NCBI RefSeq assembly: GCF_000826085.1
Contig: NZ_CCYM01000003.1
Span: 1,377,816 to 1,441,815, forward strand
Direction: 5' to 3'
DNA length: 64,000 nt
Source: Nigerium massiliense
GTDB lineage: Bacteria; Actinomycetota; Actinomycetes; Propionibacteriales; Propionibacteriaceae
The notes under the pieces are model-generated. The model ran no database searches. It saw only the letters and a list, made by a program, of their open reading frames with translations, and was not told where the DNA came from. The translations under genes and the position numbers were made by a program. Shown one piece after another: positions 34,850 through 46,425 of this stretch (the stretch's first letter is position 1; each line of letters opens with the position of its first letter).

Positions 34850-36334
34850 TCAGCGGGGCAGGCCCTCGCGGGCGAGCATGGCCTGGCGCTCGGCCTTGGT
34901 CTGCGCGCGGCGGCGCCGGAAGGCACGATCGAGGCTCCAGCCGCCCCCGCCGAGGAAGAGGAGCAGCAGGCCCACGGCAGCGAGCAGCAGCTCCAGCTCG
35001 CCGATGAAGCCGGACTGGCCGGGCTGGAAGATGCTCCACGCGCCCCACAAGACCAGCGCGAGGGCGCCGCCGGTGACGAGCGTGACGCCCAGGCCGGCGA
35101 GGCGGGTCAGCAGGCCGACGAGCAGCGCGACCGCGATCAGCACCTCCAGCACGCCGACGCCCAGGGCCAGGTAGCGCGGGTACGGCAGGATCGTGTTCGA
35201 GAACAGGTCCGTGGCGGCGCTGCGGTTGAGCAGCTTCTGCGCGCCGTGGACGCCCATGATGAACGCCGTCACCGCCCGCAGCAGGAACAGCCCGAGAGAA
35301 CCCCAGAACGTGTCGGTCGTGCGCACGACCTGCGTCGTGGTGACCGGGGCGAGCTCCTGTTCCGGCTGACGCGCCGGCGCCAGCGCGGCCTCGCGGGCGT
35401 CGCGGCGGGCGCGACGCTCGGCCGCCAGCCGCTCCTGCTCGTCGCTGACGGCCCGGTCGCGCTCCGACAACGCGGCGGGACGGTCCTCGACGCGGCCAGG
35501 GTCGTCCACGCGGACCCCGTCGAACCCGCGGTCCTCCGCCCGATCGGCGCCGTAGCGACGGTCGTCCAGACGATCCGTGTCGAGCCCCTGGTCCGCCCCC
35601 GGAACGGGGTCGGAGGAGGCGTCGCGGTCGCGCCACGCGGTGGGGCCGGAGGAGACCCAGTCGCCCTGACGATCCCGGAGGACATCCTGGTCGCGGACAT
35701 CACGGCCGGACGCCCCCTGGGTATCGTGCCGGTCAGGCTCAGGATGCGGGGGGTTCACGACGTCACCCACGGCGGCGTTGGCCCGCTGGTCGCCGCGGTC
35801 CTCGCCCCGGGCGCCGGCGTGCGACTGGCCCTCGTCCTGGCGAGACGCGCGGACCAGCCGGGGATCGTCGGCGTCCGGGCCGGCGGGGACCTGCCGGCTC
35901 ACGCCGCGATCGTCCTCGGGGCGGCGCTCCGGCGGGGTGGTCGTGTGCTCACGGGCGTCGTAGAACCGGTTGTCGGGACGCTCCCGCGCACCCGAGCCGT
36001 ACACGTCCTGGTAGTCGTAGGACGCGGCATCTTCGCGGCGGTCGCGCGGCTGCCAGGGACCACCGCCGAGCGGCTGGGCGTCGTCGCCCGAGACGGCCTC
36101 GTTGTCGCACGACTGCGCGAACTCCTCCTCGGCACGGCTCACGCCGTCGTCGCCGTGCTCGTCGGTCCGGGCGACGGCCTCCTCGCGGGCGACGTCGGCC
36201 CGGTCGGCTGCCAGGCCGTCCTCATCGAGACCGGTGGCGTCCGAGACGTCCGGGCGGCCCTGCTCGGGATCGGATGCGGGGACGCCGTCCACGCCGGTCG
36301 TCTTGTCGCCGTTCCTGAACGGGTTCCAGGCCAT
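34850..36334 (-). CDS. DoxX family membrane protein with long charged N-terminal region
   Basis: A 494-aa protein. The C-terminal ~150 residues form a DoxX domain with four hydrophobic segments (FWGSLGLFLLRAVTAFIMGVHGAQKLL...). DoxX proteins act in quinone/thiol redox or sulfur metabolism, poorly defined. The first ~330 residues are an unusual low-complexity Asp/Arg/Glu-rich stretch, predicted disordered, with repeated DR/RD pairs. ATG 36334 (MAWNPFRNG) has AAAGGA upstream. It lies between the TAP-like hydrolase and holB on the same strand. Confidence 0.85.
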   Translation of the reverse strand: MAWNPFRNGDKTTGVDGVPASDPEQGRPDVSDATGLDEDGLAADRADVAREEAVARTDEHGDDGVSRAEEEFAQSCDNEAVSGDDAQPLGGGPWQPRDRREDAASYDYQDVYGSGARERPDNRFYDAREHTTTPPERRPEDDRGVSRQVPAGPDADDPRLVRASRQDEGQSHAGARGEDRGDQRANAAVGDVVNPPHPEPDRHDTQGASGRDVRDQDVLRDRQGDWVSSGPTAWRDRDASSDPVPGADQGLDTDRLDDRRYGADRAEDRGFDGVRVDDPGRVEDRPAALSERDRAVSDEQERLAAERRARRDAREAALAPARQPEQELAPVTTTQVVRTTDTFWGSLGLFLLRAVTAFIMGVHGAQKLLNRSAATDLFSNTILPYPRYLALGVGVLEVLIAVALLVGLLTRLAGLGVTLVTGGALALVLWGAWSIFQPGQSGFIGELELLLAAVGLLLLFLGGGGWSLDRAFRRRRAQTKAERQAMLAREGLPR

Positions 36335-36432
36335 GAGCGTGTCCTTTCGTCGCAAACAGACTCATCGTCCCGTAGTCCGCCGCGTCGGCGCCGCAGCGAC
36401 ACGGGAGCCCCGCGCGGCCAGCCCCGGCCGGC

Positions 36433-37593
36433 TCACGCCCGCAGGCTGATCATCAACGACTCCATCGCCAACAGCGGCGCCACGCTGGTCTCCAGGGCGG
36501 TGCGGCAGTCGAGGATGGCGTCCAGCCGCCGGATCGTCGACTCCGGCGTGTGCTGTTGCGCGAGGCGTCCGATGTCGTCGGCGTGCTCGGCATTGATCAG
36601 CGGCGCTCCGGCCCGGGTCTGCACCGTCAGGACGTCCCGGTAGTAGCTGGTGAGCTCGGTCAGGACGCGGTCGAGCGCGTCCCGCTGGAACCGCTTCGCC
36701 CGGGCCTTCTGCTGATCGTCGAGCTCGCGCAAGGCCGCGCTCATGTTCGTGCGCCGGACGCCCTTCGTGCCGGCCCCCAGCGCCTCGTTGAGCTCCGCCT
36801 TCTCGCGGGCGTCGAGCTCCGCGGTCGCCTGGGTGGCCTCCTCGCCGGCGGCCTCGACGACGTTGGCCGCCGCGTTCAGGCAGGCGCCCAGGGTGGTGAG
36901 CCGGGACGGCAGCCGCAGCACCTCCTCCCGGCGGGTGCGGGCGGCCTCGTTGCGCGCGAGGACGCGGGCGCGTCCGATGTGGCCCTGCGCGATGCGGGCG
37001 GCGTACTGGGCGATCGCCTCCGGGACGCCGTCACGCCGCTGCAGCAACGCGGCGATCGCGGCGTTGCTCGGTGTGGCCAGCTCGACCAGCCGGGTCCGCG
37101 ACCGGATGGTCACGATGACATCGTCGGGCGTCGGCGCGCACAGCACCCACACCGTCTTGGGCGCAGGCTCCTCCAGGCTCTTCAGCAGGGCGTCGGCGCC
37201 GCGCTCGGTGATGCGGTCGGCGTCCTCGACGACGATGACCTGGTAGCGACGCAGCGTCGGGCTCATCGCGGCGCGCTGGACGAGGCTGCGCACCTCGTCG
37301 ACGCCGATCGACAGCTGCTCGGTGCGCACCAGCGTCACATCGGGGTGGGCGCCGGACAGCGCGGTGCGGCAGGCCTGGCACTGGCCGCAGCCGCCCCGCT
37401 CGCACTGGAGCGCGGCGGCGAAGGCCTTGGCGGCGTTCGACCGGCCCGAGCCGGGCGGGCCGGTGATCAGCCACGCGTGGGTCATCGCGTGCCGCTGCCC
37501 GGCGACGGCCCGCCGGAGGATCTCGACGACCCGGTCTTGCCCGACGAGGTCGGCCCACACCCCGCCCGCGGGGGTCTGCGTGGTCGCTTTCAT
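36433..37593 (-). CDS. holB: DNA polymerase III subunit delta'
   Basis: Clamp-loader subunit for replication, 386 aa. It has the AAA+ fold with a degenerate Walker A GPPGSGRSN (Lys replaced by Arg, normal for delta'), a zinc module CERGGCGQCQAC, VVEDADR and SLEEP (sensor region). ATG 37593 overlaps the tmk stop (ATGA), a common actinobacterial arrangement. The frame is open upstream but inside tmk. Confidence 0.95.
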   Translation of the reverse strand: MKATTQTPAGGVWADLVGQDRVVEILRRAVAGQRHAMTHAWLITGPPGSGRSNAAKAFAAALQCERGGCGQCQACRTALSGAHPDVTLVRTEQLSIGVDEVRSLVQRAAMSPTLRRYQVIVVEDADRITERGADALLKSLEEPAPKTVWVLCAPTPDDVIVTIRSRTRLVELATPSNAAIAALLQRRDGVPEAIAQYAARIAQGHIGRARVLARNEAARTRREEVLRLPSRLTTLGACLNAAANVVEAAGEEATQATAELDAREKAELNEALGAGTKGVRRTNMSAALRELDDQQKARAKRFQRDALDRVLTELTSYYRDVLTVQTRAGAPLINAEHADDIGRLAQQHTPESTIRRLDAILDCRTALETSVAPLLAMESLMISLRA

Positions 37594-38225
37594 GGGTCGA
37601 GCCTGCCACGCGGGTCCGACAGCAACGCGTCCACCCGATCCCGGACGGCCGCCGCGATCGTCTCGATCGGCTGACGCGCCGGCAGGACGAGGTAGCGCTC
37701 GGGTTCGGCCTCGGCGAGCTCGAGGAACCCCTGCCGGGCGCGCAGGTGGAAGTCGTCGCCGGCCGCCTCGAGCCGGTCCTTGGCCGTGATCGCGCCGACG
37801 CCCCGCGCCGGCTCCAGGTCGAGCAGCACGGTCAGGTCGGGGCGCAGGCCGTCCGTCGCCCAGCGGGCCAGCCCGGCCAGCTCGCCACGGTCGAGGACGC
37901 GGCCCGCGCCCTGGTAGGCCAGCATCGAGTCGACGTAACGATCGCACACCACCACCGCCCCGCGCGCCAACGCCGGCCGGACGACCTCGTGCAGGTGATG
38001 GGCCTTGTCGGCGAGGTAGAGCAGCGCCTCGGCGCGGGCGTCCAAATCGCCGGTCGCCGGGTCGAGCAGGATCTGCCGGATCTGCCGGCCCGCGGCCGTG
38101 TCGCCCGGCTCGAAGGTCCGGACGACCTCGCGTCCAGAACTGCGCAGCCGGTCGGCGAGCAGCGTCGCCTGCGTGGACTTGCCCACGCCGTCGCCGCCCT
38201 CGAACACCACGAACAGTCCGCTCAT
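37590..38225 (-). CDS. tmk: thymidylate kinase
   Basis: Phosphorylates dTMP to dTDP with ATP. The 211-aa protein has the P-loop FEGGDGVGKST (residues about 7-17), the FEPGDT dTMP motif (usually EPGGT) and the DRY motif CDRYVDSMLAYQGAGR. ATG 38225 has GGAGG five bases upstream; a GTG at 38231 is less likely. It is translationally coupled to holB. Confidence 0.96.
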   Translation of the reverse strand: MSGLFVVFEGGDGVGKSTQATLLADRLRSSGREVVRTFEPGDTAAGRQIRQILLDPATGDLDARAEALLYLADKAHHLHEVVRPALARGAVVVCDRYVDSMLAYQGAGRVLDRGELAGLARWATDGLRPDLTVLLDLEPARGVGAITAKDRLEAAGDDFHLRARQGFLELAEAEPERYLVLPARQPIETIAAAVRDRVDALLSDPRGRLDP

Positions 38226-38329
38226 GCCCACCTCCGCTGCCCCATCATGCCCGACCTGACGGGCGCCGATGCCAGCGGACGCGTCGCGGGCCGCCTACCA
38301 GGACGAGCCGCACGAGGGTCGCGCGAGGG

Positions 38330-38707
38330 TCAGCCGCTCAGGCGATCCCAGGACGCCCAGCCGATGATGCCGTCGGCCTTCAGGCCCTGGCTGCGCTGGA
38401 ACGCCTTGGCCGCGGACACGCTGCTCGCGCCGAACACGCCGTCGGCGCTGCCCTTGTAGTAGCCCTTCGATCGCAGCAGCGACTGCGCCTGCCGCGCGCA
38501 CGCGGACCGCTCGCCCTGCTCGACCTGGGTGTAGCGGCACTGCGCCGCGGTGGACGCGGACGACGAGGGCGCCGTGCGCGTCACGGGCGCATTACGGGTT
38601 GAGCTGGTGCGGGAGGGCGCCGTACCCGCACCCTGGGTGTGGGCCACCCCGGCCGCGGCCATGCCGATCACCAGGATCGCGGCCACCACTTCACCGCCGT
38701 CGCTCAT
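38330..38707 (-). CDS. small secreted/membrane-anchored peptidoglycan-binding domain protein
   Basis: A 125-aa protein with an N-terminal hydrophobic segment (EVVAAILVIGMAAAGVA), a Ser/Thr linker and a C-terminal PG_binding_1-type domain (ACARQAQSLLRSKGYYKGSADGVFGASSVSAAKAFQRSQGLKADGIIG). It probably anchors to cell-wall peptidoglycan. ATG 38707 follows a GAGGGAGGGG site. It lies between topA and tmk, both on the same strand. Confidence 0.85.
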   Translation of the reverse strand: MSDGGEVVAAILVIGMAAAGVAHTQGAGTAPSRTSSTRNAPVTRTAPSSSASTAAQCRYTQVEQGERSACARQAQSLLRSKGYYKGSADGVFGASSVSAAKAFQRSQGLKADGIIGWASWDRLSG

Positions 38708-38827
38708 ACCGTCCCCTCCCTCGGGCGAACATCGACTCCCGCGCAGGTCACGCGCGGGCTCGTGCGCAGGCAATCCTACGGCGAACCCGCCGGGGTGCCC
38801 AGATCAGTCGCGACCTCGACTTGAGGG

Positions 38828-41563
<2,736 letters not shown>

Positions 41564-41802
41564 GATCAACTTTCCTCGAACAAGGGGACGGCTCCCCGGG
41601 GAGGGCGCCAAACCGCCACTGTAGCCGCGCCTCGAGCCCGCATCGTAACCCCGTTCGGGCCGCTGAGACGGTGGCCGTTCAGCCAACAGAGCGCGACCTC
41701 GCCTCACAGCTTCAGCACAGGTTGGGCCCAGCAAACTCCCAAGGGCGTCGGATTGTCTAGGGAGCACGGACACCGAGACGGCGTCCGCCGAGGAGGATCA
41801 CC
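41564..41802. other. 239-bp divergent promoter region of topA and the serine protease
   Basis: No coding potential. The CCGAGGAGGATCACC stretch before 41803 is a strong ribosome site for the protease. No clear palindrome or RNA element was recognised. Confidence 0.5.
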
Positions 41803-43146
41803 ATGAGCAGCGAGCGCACCGACCACCCCGACTTCGAGCGTCCCCCGCGGTCCGGCGCGGCGCCCCTCTCCGTGCCTGGTCAGCCGGACGGGGGCGCCCC
41901 TGCCGCCTACCCCGGCGGACCGGCGTGGGGCGCGACGCCGGTGCGCCATCGTCCCCGGAAGAAGCGGACCGGCCTGATGGCCGTCGGCTCGGTGCTGGCC
42001 GTCGGCGTCCTCGCGCTCGGCGTCAGCGTGCCGAACGTCGTCCCGGCGTTCCGGTCGGCCATCACCGGCCAGTCCGCGCCTGCGGGGCTGGGGTCCGGCT
42101 CCACCGGGTCCGGGGGCTCCACGGCGTCCGGCGGAGTGCCCACGGACCAGGCATCGTCCGGGTCGGGGGGGTCCAGCTCCACGACGGCCGAGGCGTCCGC
42201 GGCCCAGAGCGCGGGGATCGTTCTCATCGACACCGCCACGACGTCCGGCGAGGCCGCCGGCACCGGCATGGTGCTCACCGCGTCCGGGCAGGTGCTGACG
42301 AACTACCACGTCGTGGAGGGGAGCACCGCGATCAAGGTCACGGTGCCGACGACCGAGCAGACGTACACGGCGACGGTGCTCGGCCACGACGCGAGCCGGG
42401 ACGTGGCGCTGCTCCAGCTGGCCAAGGCGTCCAACCTCACGGTCATCAGGCCGGACACCGACCCGCTCAGCGTCGGCGAGGCCGTCACCGCGGTGGGCAA
42501 CGCCAACGGGCAGGGCTACCTGAGCGCGGCCAGTGGCCGCATCACGACGACCCGGACGACCGTCACGGTGAACAGCGACAACCTCGCCGGCTCCGAGACG
42601 CTGCGGGACGTGATGGCGACTGACGCCAAGGCGCAGCCCGGCGACTCCGGCGGGCCGATGCTCGACGCGCAGGGCGAGGTCGTCGGCATGACGACCGCGG
42701 GCGGCACCGGTGGCGGCTACCGGCCGACGTCCGCCACGACGACGAGCTTCGCGATCGACATCGACGACGCGCTCGCCGTGGCCAACGTCATCGAGGCGGG
42801 CCGGGATTCCGGGACCGTCCAGGTCGGGCCCAATCCTTACCTCGGCATCACCGTGGCCTCCGCGCAGGGCGGGTCCGGCGACCGCGGCTACGGCGGCTAC
42901 GGCGAGGCGTCCTCGGACGGCGTCGAGGTGAACTCCGTGACGCCCGGGACGCCGGCCGACACAGCCGGGCTCGGCGAGGGCGACGTCATCACCTCGGTGG
43001 GCGGCACGAGGGTCACCAGCCAGGCCGAGCTCGCCGCGGCGCTCGCCGAGCGCCAGCCCGGTCAGCGGGTCACCGTGACCTGGGACACGGCCGACGGTCG
43101 GAGCGAGACGGCCACCGTCACCCTGGACGCGAGCCCGATCAACTGA
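41803..43146 (+). CDS. S1C (HtrA/DegP-like) membrane-anchored trypsin-like serine protease with PDZ domain
   Basis: Extracytoplasmic protease, 447 aa. It has a cytoplasmic Pro-rich N-terminus, one membrane segment (about residues 57-80), a Gly/Ser linker, and a trypsin-like domain with His169 (LTNYHVV), Asp200 (ASRDVALLQL) and Ser282 (QPGDSGGPM), then a PDZ domain (about 355-445). It likely deals with misfolded envelope proteins or cleaves signalling substrates. A second paralogue follows in tandem. Confidence 0.93.
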   Translation: MSSERTDHPDFERPPRSGAAPLSVPGQPDGGAPAAYPGGPAWGATPVRHRPRKKRTGLMAVGSVLAVGVLALGVSVPNVVPAFRSAITGQSAPAGLGSGSTGSGGSTASGGVPTDQASSGSGGSSSTTAEASAAQSAGIVLIDTATTSGEAAGTGMVLTASGQVLTNYHVVEGSTAIKVTVPTTEQTYTATVLGHDASRDVALLQLAKASNLTVIRPDTDPLSVGEAVTAVGNANGQGYLSAASGRITTTRTTVTVNSDNLAGSETLRDVMATDAKAQPGDSGGPMLDAQGEVVGMTTAGGTGGGYRPTSATTTSFAIDIDDALAVANVIEAGRDSGTVQVGPNPYLGITVASAQGGSGDRGYGGYGEASSDGVEVNSVTPGTPADTAGLGEGDVITSVGGTRVTSQAELAAALAERQPGQRVTVTWDTADGRSETATVTLDASPIN

Positions 43147-43147
43147 C

Positions 43148-43239
43148 GGGCCACAAGCCGCCCTCGCGGCCCAAGCCGCCCTCGCGGCCCAAGCCGCCCT
43201 CGCGGCCCAAGCCGCCCTCGCGGCCCAAGCCGCCCTCGG
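43148..43239 (+). repeat. 18-bp tandem repeat, about five copies
   Basis: Unit AAGCCGCCCTCGCGGCCC repeated from 43155 (four complete identical units plus a 13-bp partial one) immediately after the protease stop. The last partial unit merges into the left arm of the following hairpin. Unit length is a multiple of three, but the reverse-strand GREGGL reading is not considered coding. Confidence 0.9.
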
Positions 43240-43283
43240 GATCTCCTTCGACGCTAGGGGTGGGGTTGGGAGATCCCGAGGGC
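43232..43283 (+). terminator. 15-bp perfect stem-loop
   Basis: GCCCTCGGGATCTCC / GGAGATCCCGAGGGC with a 22-nt loop. Likely terminator of the first protease gene; the large loop is unusual compared with the other hairpins here. Confidence 0.6.
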
Positions 43284-43503
43284 CTCAGCTCGGCGAAACC
43301 CCGTGCTCCGAGCGAACCGCCGCGCCGGGACCGTGGCGGGCGGGGCGCCTCAGACTCGTCGTCCGGACGTCGGCGAACGTCGCGGCCCCGGCGCGCGGAA
43401 ATCGCGGCGAAACCGGCGCCGTGGCACTCTTGACGTCGACGCTCCGCAGGTGCCGGTTCCGTCCCGGAGGGGTGTCGGCCCACGCAACCGAAGGATTTTC
43501 CCG

Positions 43504-44667
43504 ATGCAGCCGTACCCCGCGCCTCCCCCACAGGGGCTGCCGCCGCAGCGTCCGCGCAAGCCGGGACGCGCGGTGGGGCTCGGGGTGTTGGTCGCGGTGA
43601 TCGCCGACCTGGTCGCGATCACCCTGCTGCCGACCGGACTGGGACTCGCGCCCGCGAGCCAGGGGTCACCGGCGCCGACCCTCCCGAACGCCGCGGGGCC
43701 GAGCACCGCCCTACCGAGCCGCCCGGGGCCGAGCACCGCGCCGAGCGTGACCCCCGGGAACGCCGAGGTGTCCGTGTCGCCGCAGGTGCAGCGCGGGCTG
43801 GCGCTGATTCGGGTCACGAGCCCGGGACAGTCGGGGGCCGGCACCGGGATGGTCCTCACCCCGGACGGCCAGGTGCTCACGAACTACCACGTCGTCCGGT
43901 CGACGTCGCTGGTGCGGGTGACGATCGCCGCGACCGGCAAGCGGTACGACGCCAAGCTGGTCGGACGGGACGCCACCCGCGACGTCGCGCTGCTGCAGCT
44001 GCAGGGGGCGAGCGGGCTCGAGCCCGTGACGATCGACCATCACCCCGTCGCCGTCGGCGACACCGTTGTGGCCGCGGGCAACGCCAGCGGCCAGGGCTAC
44101 ATCACCGCGTTCAGCGGCAAGATCACCGCGACCGACCAGAGCATCCGGGTGCGCGGGCAGAGCGAGTACGACCCCGAGGAGAACCTGCGCGGGCTCATCG
44201 AGACCGACGCCCACGCCGAGCCCGGCGACTCCGGCGGGCCCATGTTCGACGACACGTTCGAGGTGATGGGCATGACGACCGCGGGCAGCACGCGCGGGGA
44301 GGCGTCCAGCTACGCGGTGCCGATCAGCGAGGCGATGAGCGTGGTCGATCAGGTGCGCCGCGGGGACGAGTCCGGCACCGTCGTGATCGGGCCGAAGCCC
44401 TACCTCGGCATCATCGCCGAGCGCGCCGAAAGCAGCGCCGGCGTGCCCGTCAACAGCGTGGAGTCCGGCAGCGCGGCGGCCGGGGCCGGCGTCGAGACCG
44501 GGGCGCACATCACCGAGCTGGACGGCCGTCCCGTGCGCTCGCACGCGGAGCTGTCCGCCGTCCTCGACTCGCTGCAGCCCGGCGACAAGGTCACGTTGAA
44601 ATGGACCACCCGCGGCGGTGAACGGCGCACCGCCGAGATCACGCTGGGCACCAGTTCGCTGAACTGA
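43504..44667 (+). CDS. S1C trypsin-like serine protease with PDZ domain, second paralogue
   Basis: A 387-aa paralogue of the preceding gene: short Pro-rich N-terminus, one membrane segment (about 24-45), Ser/Pro linker, catalytic His129 (LTNYHVV), Asp160 (ATRDVALLQL) and Ser243 (EPGDSGGPM), then a PDZ domain. The two proteases are similar along the whole catalytic part and clearly arose by tandem duplication, but their linkers differ. ATG 43504 follows AAGGA. Decayed tandem repeats begin at its stop codon. Confidence 0.92.
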   Translation: MQPYPAPPPQGLPPQRPRKPGRAVGLGVLVAVIADLVAITLLPTGLGLAPASQGSPAPTLPNAAGPSTALPSRPGPSTAPSVTPGNAEVSVSPQVQRGLALIRVTSPGQSGAGTGMVLTPDGQVLTNYHVVRSTSLVRVTIAATGKRYDAKLVGRDATRDVALLQLQGASGLEPVTIDHHPVAVGDTVVAAGNASGQGYITAFSGKITATDQSIRVRGQSEYDPEENLRGLIETDAHAEPGDSGGPMFDDTFEVMGMTTAGSTRGEASSYAVPISEAMSVVDQVRRGDESGTVVIGPKPYLGIIAERAESSAGVPVNSVESGSAAAGAGVETGAHITELDGRPVRSHAELSAVLDSLQPGDKVTLKWTTRGGERRTAEITLGTSSLN

Positions 44668-44817
44668 CACGCGCGCGTGGGGTCAGGTCGCCCGCTTAGC
44701 GCGCTTCCATGCCTCCCCTTGGGTGAACTGACACGAGCGCGAGGGGTGGGGTCGCCTGCTTGGCGCGCTTCCATGCCTCGCCGTTGGATGAACTGACGTG
44801 CGCGCGTGAGGTCGCCA
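44661..44817 (+). repeat. 64/65-bp imperfect tandem repeat, about 2.4 copies
   Basis: Each unit begins GAACTGAC and carries GCGCGCTTCCATGCCTC. Copies start at 44661, 44725 and 44790, with drift between them. The first unit contains the final codon and stop of the protease gene (AAC TGA), so the gene tail seems to have been duplicated into noncoding DNA. Confidence 0.85.
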
Positions 44818-44855
44818 CTCCCCCGGTTGACCAGCAGCCTCGGATCCCGGGCCGC

Positions 44856-46358
44856 TCACTCGTCGAGGTAGCCGTCGGCGACCAGCTCGCGCAGTCGCGG
44901 CGTGAGTTCGGCGCGCAGGGCGCCGGCGTCCACCTCGTAGATGGACGCGATCGCGTCGATGATCTGCGCGGCGGTCAGGTCGCCGTCACAAGCGCCGACG
45001 AGGGCCGCGAGGCCGGTGTCGGCCTCCAGCGCCCGGCCGAGCCCATAGGTCTGCCGCAGGACGAGGTGCTCGGGGTTGTCCGCGCCCGGGCGCCCGAGCG
45101 TCTCTTGGACGACGCCCTCCAGCGTGCACCAGCGCGCGCCGAGCAGGTCGGCGTCGGTGCGTTGCAGCAGGTCGACGGCACGGTGCTGGGCGGCGAAGGC
45201 GTCCCCGATGGGCTGATGGACGCCGTGCGGCCACTCCTCGAAGCGCAGGTCGGGGACGTCACGGCCCGCCCGGCGCAGGGAGATCCAGCCCATGCCGACG
45301 CCCACGATCCCGAGGGCGGCGAAGTAGTCGACCCACTCCCGGTAGCGCTCGGCGTAGTCGGGGCGGCTGTTGGCGCCGGCGTCGGTCAACCAGATCTCGG
45401 CGTACTCGTAAGGGTCGAGGCGCTCGCGCTGGACGACGAACGCGTCGCACCCGGTGGGCCGGATCCAGTCGGCGAGGCGGTCCTGCCACGGGCGATCGCC
45501 GAGGATCGCCCAGTTGCACAGCACCTGCATGGTGCCGTCCGCGGCCAGGCGCGCGCCCCCGCCGGTGACGACCTGCTCCACGAGCCCGTCCCCGGCCTCG
45601 GTGCCCTCCCGGTAGGTGAGGCGGACGTCCGAGGGCGGAGACATGACGAACGGCGGGTTGGTGACGATCAGGTCGAAGCGCTCGCCGGCGACCGGCTCGT
45701 ACAGCGAGCCGAGCCGCAGGTCGGCGTCCACCTGGTTGAGGCCGCACGTGACGCGGGCCAGCTCGAGGGCGCGCGGGTTGAGGTCGGTGGCGACGATGTC
45801 CTCGACGTGCCGGCTCAGGTGGAGCGTCTGGACGCCGCAGCCGGTGCCGAGGTCGAGTGCGCGGGCGGCCGATCGCCGGATCGTCAACTGGGCCAGCGTC
45901 GTGGACGCGGGCGAGACCCCGAGCACGAAGTCGGCCGGCGTGTCACCGGTGCGTTCGTCCATGTGGGTCAGGGGGTCGTGGCACACCCAGCCGTCGACGG
46001 CCGCCGTCGTGGCGGTGGCCTCCGCCGCGTAGGGGCGGATTTCGACGCGGGCGCGCACGGTGTCACCCTCCGACCCTGCGGACGCAGCGAGGAGCCCCGC
46101 GTCGAGCAGGGCGTCCACCTCGGCGCCGAGAGCGCGCTCGGCGTCGGCGCGGCTGACCGCGTCCTGCACCACCCACAGCCGCATCAGCGTGGCCTGCGGA
46201 TCCCGATCACCGCCCAGCGCGTCCCTGGCCGCGAACGTCGTGTTGCGCGCGAGACCAGCGGAGCCGGACTCCCCCAGCCGACGCGTTACCGGCTCGTAGG
46301 TGTAGTCGGCGGCGAGCAGCCGCTCGCGCAGTCGGGCGATGGACGGGTCTGGCAGCAT
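44856..46358 (-). CDS. SAM-dependent methyltransferase (class I, NPPF type)
   Basis: A 500-aa protein with a winged-helix-like N-terminal region (about 1-120), a class I SAM domain with ALDLGTGCGVQTLHL and the catalytic loop TNPPFVMSP, which marks N- or Gln-methyltransferases of the HemK/RsmC type, and a C-terminal helical domain of unknown role. Its substrate may be a nucleic acid base or a Gln side chain; not determinable. It is divergent from the amidohydrolase. Confidence 0.88.
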   Translation of the reverse strand: MLPDPSIARLRERLLAADYTYEPVTRRLGESGSAGLARNTTFAARDALGGDRDPQATLMRLWVVQDAVSRADAERALGAEVDALLDAGLLAASAGSEGDTVRARVEIRPYAAEATATTAAVDGWVCHDPLTHMDERTGDTPADFVLGVSPASTTLAQLTIRRSAARALDLGTGCGVQTLHLSRHVEDIVATDLNPRALELARVTCGLNQVDADLRLGSLYEPVAGERFDLIVTNPPFVMSPPSDVRLTYREGTEAGDGLVEQVVTGGGARLAADGTMQVLCNWAILGDRPWQDRLADWIRPTGCDAFVVQRERLDPYEYAEIWLTDAGANSRPDYAERYREWVDYFAALGIVGVGMGWISLRRAGRDVPDLRFEEWPHGVHQPIGDAFAAQHRAVDLLQRTDADLLGARWCTLEGVVQETLGRPGADNPEHLVLRQTYGLGRALEADTGLAALVGACDGDLTAAQIIDAIASIYEVDAGALRAELTPRLRELVADGYLDE

Positions 46359-46425
46359 GGCTCCAGCCTGTCACGCCGCGACGGATCACCGAACGCCGCC
46401 GCGTCGACGCCCGCGAGGAGGGACC

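Larger units (their letters stand above)
43147..43503. other. 357-bp intergenic region with tandem repeats and hairpin
   Basis: Between the two serine protease genes. It contains five 18-bp tandem repeats (43148-43239) leading directly into a 15-bp perfect stem-loop (43232-43283), then GC-rich sequence and AAGGA about nine bases before the next ATG. No gene was supported here. Confidence 0.7.

Noticed and set aside
43148..43239. CRISPR-like repeat array
   Set aside because: Units are contiguous 18-bp tandem copies without spacers and there are no cas genes.
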